Of a stretch of 11,485 nucleotides of DNA, positions 6,712 through 11,485 are shown piece after piece. The DNA is from an uncultured Opitutia bacterium. GTDB taxonomy: Bacteria > Verrucomicrobiota > Verrucomicrobiia > Opitutales > UBA953. The translations under genes and the position numbers were made by a program. The stretch lies in NCBI GenBank assembly GCA_903853185.1, contig CAINSX010000163.1, positions 1 to 11,485 of the forward strand, written 5' to 3'. The first letter of the stretch is position 1; each line of letters starts with the position of its first letter. Below the pieces are notes generated by a model, which searched no databases, was not told the DNA's origin, and was given only the letters and a program-made list of their open reading frames with translations.

Positions 6712-8238
6712 CTTACCCTGCCCTGCTCGCTTCTTCTCGCCGGTGGCAAACTCGTCATCGACGACAGGGACCTTCAGGTCTTCGCGGAGTTTCTGCAGAC
6801 GCGACTCGAGGTCCACCTGCACGGCTTCATAGCCAGGCTGTCCAAAATAACTGCGTAGCTCGAGCGGATCCTTCTCGCTGTCGAACAGATCCGTCTCGTC
6901 GTGGCCCGTGCCGTAGTAGTGCACCAGCTTGTAACGGCCGGTGACGATGCCGTAGTGCGGCGAGACGTGGTGCGGCTGAGGGTATTCGTAGTAGTGATAA
7001 TAGAACTCCTTGCGCCAATCGGCAGGCGTGGCGCCAGCGAGAATCGGCTTCAAGCTCCGGCCTTGCATCTCGGTCGGGATGGCGACGCCAGCCGCATCGA
7101 GGAAGGTCTCAGCGAAATCGACGTTGGAGACGAGGTCCTTGTTGACCGAACCAGAATGGGTGACTCCAGGCCAGCGCACCAACAACGGCGTACGGATCGA
7201 CTCTTCAAAGATCCAGCGCTTATCGAACCAGCCGTGCTCTCCGAGATAGAACCCCTGGTCGGAAGCATAGACGACGATGGTATTCTCCGCGAGGCCCTGA
7301 TCCTCGAGATACTTGAGCACGCGACCGACGCTGTCGTCGACCGACTTCACGGTGGCGAGGTAGTCGTGCATGTAACGCTGATAGCGCCAGCGAATCAGGT
7401 CCTTACCCTGCGGATCAGCCTTCCGATAGGCTTCGTTGCGAGGGCCATAATAGGCATCCCAAACGCCGGCCTGCTCGGCATCGAGCTGGGGCGGACGGAC
7501 GAGCTTCATATCCTTTTCCGTGATGGTCTTCTCAAGCGTCATATCATTGGCGCCGACGGCCTTGGCGCGGTTCGCATAATCATCAAAGAGGGAAGGCGGC
7601 TCGGGATAGACGCGATCCTTGTCGAAACCGAGGTCCTTGATATTGGGTTCCCATTCGCGATGCGGTGCCTTGTGCTGACACATCAGAAGGAACGGCTTGG
7701 TCTTGTCGCGTTTGTCCAACCAGCCGAGTGAGAGGTCCGTGATAATCTCGGTCACATAACCCTGAGTCTTTACCGTGCCCTGGGCATTGATCATGGGCGG
7801 ATTATAATAGACGCCTTGCCCCGGCAAGATCTGCCAGAAATCGAAGCCGGTAGGGTCGCTCCCTAGGTGCCACTTACCGACCATCGCAGTCTGGTAGCCC
7901 GCCTTCTGGAGGAGCTTCGGGAAGGTCATCTGCGCGGCGTTGAAGACGGAGTTCGTGTTGTTATAGAAACCGTTCAAGTGCGAGTACTTGCCCGTCAACA
8001 CCACGGCGCGGCACGGTCCGCAGATCGAGTTGGTCACGAGCGCACGATCAAAGCGCATGCCTTCTTTGGCGATGCGGTCGATGTTCGGGGTCTGGTTCAG
8101 CTTACGGGCGTCGCCGTAGGCGCTGATCGCCTGATAGGCATGATCGTCGGAGAAGATGAAGACGATGTTGGGCTGCTTCACCGGAGCAGCGGACAACAGG
8201 CCGCCGACCAGACAGAGGATAAGTGCGAGGATGCGCAT
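6658..8238 (-). CDS. Secreted S1-family sulfatase (sulfatase B), DUF4976-like C-terminus
   Basis: This 526-residue sulfatase is clearly different from its convergent neighbour. A Sec signal (1-18, ending LLSAA) is followed by PNIVFIFSDDH (metal ligands Asp31, Asp32). The signature CGPCRAVVLTG (73-83) has Cys73 as the expected formylglycine precursor and an unusual second Cys at 76. GKWH is at 121-124, the second metal-site block is ASDQG (325-329, Asp327/Gln328), and KRW is at 340-342. The region 413-465 (YYHYYEYP, HYGIVTGRYKLVHYY, LFDSEKDPLEL) matches the C-terminal subdomain called DUF4976, seen in glucosamine- and heparan-type and mucin-type sulfatases. The substrate is probably a sulfated glycan, but its identity cannot be read. 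The tail (501-526) contains a perfect GK repeat at 508-516 and 8 Lys. The ATG has no Shine-Dalgarno sequence. A divergent promoter region with a 13-bp duplication sits just upstream. Confidence 0.95.
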   Translation of the reverse strand: MRILALILCLVGGLLSAAPVKQPNIVFIFSDDHAYQAISAYGDARKLNQTPNIDRIAKEGMRFDRALVTNSICGPCRAVVLTGKYSHLNGFYNNTNSVFNAAQMTFPKLLQKAGYQTAMVGKWHLGSDPTGFDFWQILPGQGVYYNPPMINAQGTVKTQGYVTEIITDLSLGWLDKRDKTKPFLLMCQHKAPHREWEPNIKDLGFDKDRVYPEPPSLFDDYANRAKAVGANDMTLEKTITEKDMKLVRPPQLDAEQAGVWDAYYGPRNEAYRKADPQGKDLIRWRYQRYMHDYLATVKSVDDSVGRVLKYLEDQGLAENTIVVYASDQGFYLGEHGWFDKRWIFEESIRTPLLVRWPGVTHSGSVNKDLVSNVDFAETFLDAAGVAIPTEMQGRSLKPILAGATPADWRKEFYYHYYEYPQPHHVSPHYGIVTGRYKLVHYYGTGHDETDLFDSEKDPLELRSYFGQPGYEAVQVDLESRLQKLREDLKVPVVDDEFATGEKKRAGQGKGKGKGKGASAAKAPEAK

Positions 8239-8345
8239 GGGGTTTATGAGGATTAATTATGAGGATTAATGAAGACGGGCACGCATCGGTCAATGGACAA
8301 CCTTTACGATTGAAACCTTCCTTGAGCCAACCTGTCTCCCTCTTC
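8239..8345. promoter_or_regulatory. Divergent intergenic region between sulfatase B and the DUF5722 gene
   Basis: These 107 bases should contain the promoters of both divergent genes. The part next to sulfatase B is AT-rich and made largely of a 13-bp tandem duplication (8245-8270). On the minus strand CATAAT-like and TTAAT-rich hexamers lie within the duplication, about 12-25 bases ahead of the sulfatase start. Such placement could be an operator or a duplicated promoter element. No clear -35/-10 pair could be fixed for the plus strand. Confidence 0.4.
8245..8270. repeat. Perfect tandem duplication of a 13-bp unit
   Basis: The unit TATGAGGATTAAT occurs at 8245-8257 and again, with no gap or mismatch, at 8258-8270. 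It lies 7 bases upstream of the sulfatase B start codon (minus strand) and 75 bases upstream of the preferred DUF5722 start. Each copy contains ATTAAT and, on the plus strand, GAGG. It could bind a regulator as a direct repeat or be a replication slippage product. Confidence 0.85.
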
Positions 8346-9620
8346 ATGCGCTCGCTGCTTCTTGCCTGCCTATGCCTGTCCTCCATGGCGGTTGCGGCTC
8401 CTAATCCTACGGCCTACCCGACACCGAGCAGCCCCAAGGGCATCCAAGTGCAGATGATTCCCGACGCCTTAGAACTCGGCATCCATCACGCGGGTATCAA
8501 CCTCTCGCTCAGTGGACTGCTTGCGCCAGCAATGGAAGCCAAGCCCGGGCAGCTCACGGCCTCGGCCGACGGCTACACTTTTGTCATCAACGAGAAATAC
8601 GTTGAGGCGATGGATCGGCACATCAAGCCGCTGAGCGACCAAGGCATCGTGGTGACGCTCATCGTCATCACTTATCGTTCGCCCAACGAACGCATTCGTA
8701 ACCTGACCATCCACCCGAAGGCCGACCCGATCAAAGGTACGACGATGGCCGCCAACACGGTCACACCGGAGGGCCGCGCCTGCTATAAGGCGCTCACCGA
8801 TTTCATCGCCCACCGTTGGTCTTCGGCCGACGCCTCGCATGGACGCGTCTGGGGCTGGGTGATCAGCAACGAAGTGAACTCCCATCACGAGTGGCATCAG
8901 ATGGGACCGGCGACGGTCGAGGAGGTCGCCACGCAATACGAAGATCAGGTTCGCCTCGCCTGGGGATCTCTTCGCCGTCATTCGACCAACGCCCGCGTCT
9001 ATCTCTCGATGGAGCACCACTGGACAGCAAAGAATAATCGGGACACGCTGCAGGCCTGTCCAGGGCGTACGCTCCTCGAACTGTTCGCGAAGCGTGCCCG
9101 TGAACGCGGCGACTTCGACTGGAACCTGGCTTTCCATCCCTACCCCACCAACCTCCGCGACCCGCGCACCTGGCTCGACAAGGTGACGTTCGACGATGCC
9201 ACGCCGAAGGTGACGTTCAAGAATCTCGAGGTGCTCACCAAGAAACTGGCGACGCCGGAACTCCTCTACGCCGGCAAACCCCGCCGACTCAGCTTCACCG
9301 AACAAGGCTTCGACGTCACTCAGCGACCCGAAGCACTTACGGAACAGGCCGCGGCCTACGCCTATGCCTGGGAAAAGGTCATGCGCCTCGGCGATGCCGT
9401 CGATGCCTTCCTCTATCATCGCCAAGTCGACCACGCCAAGGAAGGCGGCCTACGCTTCGGACTCTGGAGCAACAAACCCGGTACCATCTCGGAGCCCGAC
9501 CAGAAACGTCCGATCTGGAATCTGCTCCAAGCCGCCGACACCCCCGGATGGAAAGCCGCGGCCGAACCTTACTTGAAGACCTGTGGACTGAAGAGCTGGG
9601 ATGAACTGAATCCCAAGTAA
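8346..9620 (+). CDS. Secreted DUF5722 family protein, candidate TIM-barrel glycoside hydrolase
   Basis: This 424-residue protein has a Sec signal peptide (1-18, ending MAVAA), and the remainder resembles DUF5722. The fold appears to be a (beta/alpha)8 barrel: GIHHAGINLSLSGLL (45-59), VTLIVIT (103-109), GRVWGWVISNEVNSHHEW (166-183), RVYLSMEHHW (217-226), FDWNLAFHPYP (257-267) and RRLSFTEQGFD (313-323). The Asn-Glu pair (Asn175, Glu176) followed by TEQG (Glu319) fits the acid/base and nucleophile positions of clan GH-A glycosidases such as GH39 and GH5. No activity is established for the family as far as I know. The start at 8346 was chosen because the signal peptide begins there; an in-frame ATG at 8259 has GAGG 7 bases upstream but would put 29 extra residues before the signal. 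Glycan breakdown alongside the neighbouring sulfatases is inference. Confidence 0.85.
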   Translation: MRSLLLACLCLSSMAVAAPNPTAYPTPSSPKGIQVQMIPDALELGIHHAGINLSLSGLLAPAMEAKPGQLTASADGYTFVINEKYVEAMDRHIKPLSDQGIVVTLIVITYRSPNERIRNLTIHPKADPIKGTTMAANTVTPEGRACYKALTDFIAHRWSSADASHGRVWGWVISNEVNSHHEWHQMGPATVEEVATQYEDQVRLAWGSLRRHSTNARVYLSMEHHWTAKNNRDTLQACPGRTLLELFAKRARERGDFDWNLAFHPYPTNLRDPRTWLDKVTFDDATPKVTFKNLEVLTKKLATPELLYAGKPRRLSFTEQGFDVTQRPEALTEQAAAYAYAWEKVMRLGDAVDAFLYHRQVDHAKEGGLRFGLWSNKPGTISEPDQKRPIWNLLQAADTPGWKAAAEPYLKTCGLKSWDELNPK

Positions 9621-9623
9621 CGA

Positions 9624-9651
9624 GCGGTAAGCGGTTAGCGGATGGCGGTTA
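9624..9651. repeat. Heptad tandem array, four units of the GCGGTTA type
   Basis: Four contiguous 7-base units run GCGGTAA, GCGGTTA, GCGGATG, GCGGTTA. All keep GCGG and vary in the last three bases. The array begins 4 bases after the DUF5722 stop codon. It resembles the short heptanucleotide tandem repeats known from other bacterial intergenic regions, for example cyanobacterial STRR elements. Confidence 0.75.
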
Positions 9652-9705
9652 GTATGCCCCAAGACCTCGTCGTCCTCGGCGCTTCATCTCGTGCCCTGTT
9701 ACTTC

Positions 9706-9733
9706 CATCTGTCATCCGTCATCTGTCATCCAC
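9706..9733. repeat. Heptad tandem array, four units of the CATCYGT type
   Basis: Four contiguous 7-base units run CATCTGT, CATCCGT, CATCTGT, CATCCAC. The first twelve bases (9706-9717) recur exactly at 9720-9731. On the opposite strand the units read ACAGATG/ACGGATG, and ACGGATG differs by one base from the GCGGATG unit of the array at 9624-9651. The two arrays may therefore be related in inverted orientation. Confidence 0.75.
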
Positions 9734-9771
9734 TCTTGCCCCAAGGCCCCCTTCCTCCCCATAACCCCGAA

Positions 9772-11058
9772 ATGCACGGCTTCGTCATCGGACTCGACCT
9801 AGGTACCTCAGGTGTCCGCGCCGTAGCCGTCGATGCCTCCGGCAAGATTCTCGCGCTAGGCTCCGCAACACTTCCGGCGACGAAGATCACGGGAGCTCGC
9901 CGCGAACAATCTCCTGAAGATTGGTGGAACGGTTGTCGCACGGCCCTCGACGAACTCAGCCAGAAACTCGACCTTTCCACTGCCCGTGCCATCGCGGTCG
10001 ACGCGACCTCCGGAACCATCCTACCGGTCGACAACCACAACCGTCCGCTCGCCGCGGCCCGCATGTACGATGACGCCGACACGGGTGACCTCGCCGCGAA
10101 GATCAAGACGCTCGCCCCGCGCGAAAGCGCGGCCCACGGCGCCACTTCTCCGGCCGCCCGAGCCCTCGAATGGGCTAAGCTGCCACGCCTACACTGCATC
10201 CTCCACCAAGCCGATTGGATTAACGGCTGCCTCGGCGCCACAAACTGGCAGACCGACGAGAATAACGCCCTGAAGACGGGTTACGACCCAGTCAGCCGTT
10301 GCTGGCCGGACTGGCTCCGCGGATTCGGACTCTCTCCTGGCCTCCTCCCCGAAGTCGTTCCGGTCGGCACGCCGATCGGTCACGTCTCCGCGCAGGCGGC
10401 CATCGCGCTCGGCATCCCCGAAGGGATCACCATCGCGGCCGGAACGACCGACGGCTGCGCGACCTTCCTCGCCAGCGGCGCGACGGAACCTGGCGAAGCG
10501 TCCACCGCGCTCGGCTCCACCATCGTGCTCAAACTCCTGAGCGACCGCCCGATCTTCGCCCCCGAACTCGGCATCTACAGCCACCGTATTGGCGACACCT
10601 GGTTGGCCGGCGGCGCCTCGAACTGCGGCGGTAAGACGTTGCTGCAAAGCTTCACCACGGAGCAACTCGTCGCCCTTGAATCTTCGCTCAACCCCACCAA
10701 GCCAACCGGCACCGATTACTATCCCCTGCCCTCCGTCGGCGAACGCTTCCCGATTGCCGATGCGAAATTCGCGCCACGCCTGACCCCCCGGCCGGCGTCC
10801 GACGCCGAATTCCTCCAAGGCATCTATGAAGCCTTCGCCCGCGTCGAGCAGACGGGCTACGCCAAGCTCCGCGAACTCGGCTGCCCGACCTTACGTAACG
10901 TCCGCCACGCCGGCGGTGGCTCGCGTAGCGCGGCCTGGATGAGGCTGCGGGCGACCGCGCTCGGCGTGTCGCAGATTCCTGCGTGGAGCGAGGAAGCCGC
11001 CGCCGGCACCGCCCGGCTGGCCTGGCGCTCCCTCGGCCATGAGATCACCTTCGCATGA
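9772..11058 (+). CDS. FGGY-family carbohydrate kinase, short D-ribulokinase/xylulokinase-like form
   Basis: This 428-residue cytoplasmic protein transfers phosphate from ATP to a sugar or sugar alcohol. The N-terminal phosphate-binding loop is GLDLGTSGVRAVAVD (7-21, Asp9). DATSGT lies at 78-83. The C-terminal half has AAGTTDGCATFLASGA (222-237) with Asp227 as the likely catalytic base, GEASTALGST (241-250), a GGASNCGG block at 280-287 and the adenine-site HAGGGSRSAAW (379-389). At 428 residues it is shorter than the ~490-520 of ordinary xylulokinases or glycerol kinases, closer to the short D-ribulokinase group of cyanobacteria and plants. The sugar cannot be fixed from sequence. The ATG at 9772 is directly before the family's first strand; an in-frame GTG at 9691 would run through the intergenic heptads and is rejected. 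The stop overlaps the next gene's start in ATGA, implying translational coupling. Confidence 0.9.
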   Translation: MHGFVIGLDLGTSGVRAVAVDASGKILALGSATLPATKITGARREQSPEDWWNGCRTALDELSQKLDLSTARAIAVDATSGTILPVDNHNRPLAAARMYDDADTGDLAAKIKTLAPRESAAHGATSPAARALEWAKLPRLHCILHQADWINGCLGATNWQTDENNALKTGYDPVSRCWPDWLRGFGLSPGLLPEVVPVGTPIGHVSAQAAIALGIPEGITIAAGTTDGCATFLASGATEPGEASTALGSTIVLKLLSDRPIFAPELGIYSHRIGDTWLAGGASNCGGKTLLQSFTTEQLVALESSLNPTKPTGTDYYPLPSVGERFPIADAKFAPRLTPRPASDAEFLQGIYEAFARVEQTGYAKLRELGCPTLRNVRHAGGGSRSAAWMRLRATALGVSQIPAWSEEAAAGTARLAWRSLGHEITFA

Positions 11059-11485
11059 GCACGCTTTCGCCCATCGCCGGACTTTCGGAAATCGCCGGCC
11101 AATACGGCGCCCTGCTCGTCGACCAGTTCGGCACGCTCCACGACGGCAACGTCGCCTACCCTCACGCTGCGGAAGCACTGCGCCGTTTCCGTGAAAGCGG
11201 CGGCAAGGTCGTCGTGCTTTCTAATTCGGCGAAGACCGGCACCGATAATATCGTTCGCCTCGCGAAGTTCGGCTTCGGACCCGAACACTTCGATGCCGTG
11301 GTCACATCGGGCGATGCCGCCCAGGCCGCAATCCGCTCCGGCGCCCTCGGCGCTGGCTTCGGCTCCGGTGCGAAGGTCCATATCTCCGGCAAGCCCGGCG
11401 ATGATTATGGCTTCGGCGACCTCGGCTTCGCGCTCACCTGGCCTGATGAAGCTGAAGGCATCATCCTCGCGGCCTGTCAGGAACC
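11055..11485 (+). CDS. HAD superfamily class IIA hydrolase, TIGR01459-like, 3' end missing
   Basis: Only the first 143 codons are present; the frame is open at the window end, while family members are about 240-290 residues. The start ATG at 11055 overlaps the kinase stop. Motif I reads LLVDQFGTLHDG (20-31): the nucleophile Asp23 is present, but the usual +2 Asp is Phe25. Motif II is KVVVLSNSAK (51-60, Ser56), and VVTSGDAA (82-89) is typical of class IIA proteins after the cap start. Most HAD-IIA members are phosphatases acting on small phosphorylated metabolites, and the TIGR01459 group has W or F at the +2 position rather than Asp. Motifs III and IV lie beyond the window. The partner kinase suggests a sugar-phosphate substrate, but this is inferred from position only. 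Confidence 0.87.
   Translation, partial: MSTLSPIAGLSEIAGQYGALLVDQFGTLHDGNVAYPHAAEALRRFRESGGKVVVLSNSAKTGTDNIVRLAKFGFGPEHFDAVVTSGDAAQAAIRSGALGAGFGSGAKVHISGKPGDDYGFGDLGFALTWPDEAEGIILAACQE

Larger units (their letters stand above)
9621..9771. promoter_or_regulatory. Spacer between DUF5722 and FGGY kinase genes
   Basis: This 151-base stretch follows the DUF5722 stop and contains two arrays with a 7-bp period (9624-9651 and 9706-9733), then a C-rich leader (about 9734-9771) just before the kinase start. No hairpin with a T-run, no clear -35/-10 pair and no Shine-Dalgarno sequence were found. Both flanking genes are on the plus strand, so read-through is possible. Confidence 0.35.

Noticed and set aside
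6901..7731. A 276-codon plus-strand frame inside sulfatase B.
   Set aside because: It is antisense to clear sulfatase motifs, has a biased composition and no domain.
8246..8269. A 7-codon leader peptide frame within the 13-bp duplication.
   Set aside because: It arises automatically from the repeat and has no attenuator-like hairpins or telling codons after it.
8469..9434. A 321-codon minus-strand frame inside the DUF5722 gene.
   Set aside because: It has no recognisable motif and is antisense to a coding frame with a signal peptide and a conserved Glu pair.
9624..9733. CRISPR-like array.
   Set aside because: Units are 7 bp, contiguous and without spacers, and no cas gene is present.
9691..9771. 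An in-frame GTG start extending the FGGY kinase by 27 residues.
   Set aside because: The extension is translated from the heptad array and a C-rich leader, and the family begins at the phosphate-binding strand right after the ATG at 9772.

Overview
The window looks like a chromosomal piece of a PVC-group bacterium (Verrucomicrobiota or Planctomycetota; I lean Verrucomicrobiota). The DNA is GC-rich, at roughly 60% by eye. It has a DUF1553 (PSD1-type) gene directly followed by a Tat-exported DUF1501 gene, two secreted S1-type sulfatases, a DUF5722 protein and a multidomain secreted metalloprotease. None of the preferred start codons has a recognisable Shine-Dalgarno sequence. The lineage call is inferred from gene families, not from a marker gene.

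Layout. (1) 1-2893, plus strand: the 3' part of a DUF1553/PSD1 gene and, four bases on, a complete DUF1501 gene, closed by a terminator-like hairpin at 2920-2942. (2) 2963-5068, minus strand: a 701-residue secreted metzincin-type zinc protease with PPC-like, PKD and Ig-like C-terminal modules. (3) 5069-5217: divergent promoter region. (4) 5218-6654, plus strand: sulfatase A. (5) 6658-8238, minus strand: sulfatase B, convergent with A and only three bases away. (6) 8239-8345: divergent promoter region with a perfect 13-bp tandem repeat. (7) 8346-9620, plus strand: a secreted DUF5722 protein, probably a TIM-barrel glycosidase-like enzyme. (8) 9621-9771: a spacer with two short arrays of 7-bp period. 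(9) 9772-11058 and 11055-11485 (cut by the window end), plus strand: a short FGGY sugar kinase and a HAD-IIA hydrolase overlapping in ATGA.

How the parts could work together: the two sulfatases would remove sulfate esters from a polysaccharide outside the cytoplasm. The DUF5722 protein would act on the same or a related glycan. The protease may open up glycoprotein or extracellular matrix. The FGGY kinase would phosphorylate a released sugar in the cytoplasm, and the HAD protein would hydrolyse a related phosphate or halide ester. DUF1553/DUF1501 pairs are very common in these bacteria and still have no settled function. The substrate cannot be read from the sequence.

The least ordinary signals are the two lysine-rich C-terminal tails encoded head-to-head by the convergent sulfatases, whose coding DNA forms an imperfect inverted repeat; the heptad arrays at 9624-9733; the 13-bp duplication in the 8.25 kb promoter region; the DxF motif I in the HAD protein coupled to the kinase; and a lone pro-region cysteine in the metalloprotease. 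I saw no tRNA, rRNA, CRISPR array, transposase or phage gene.
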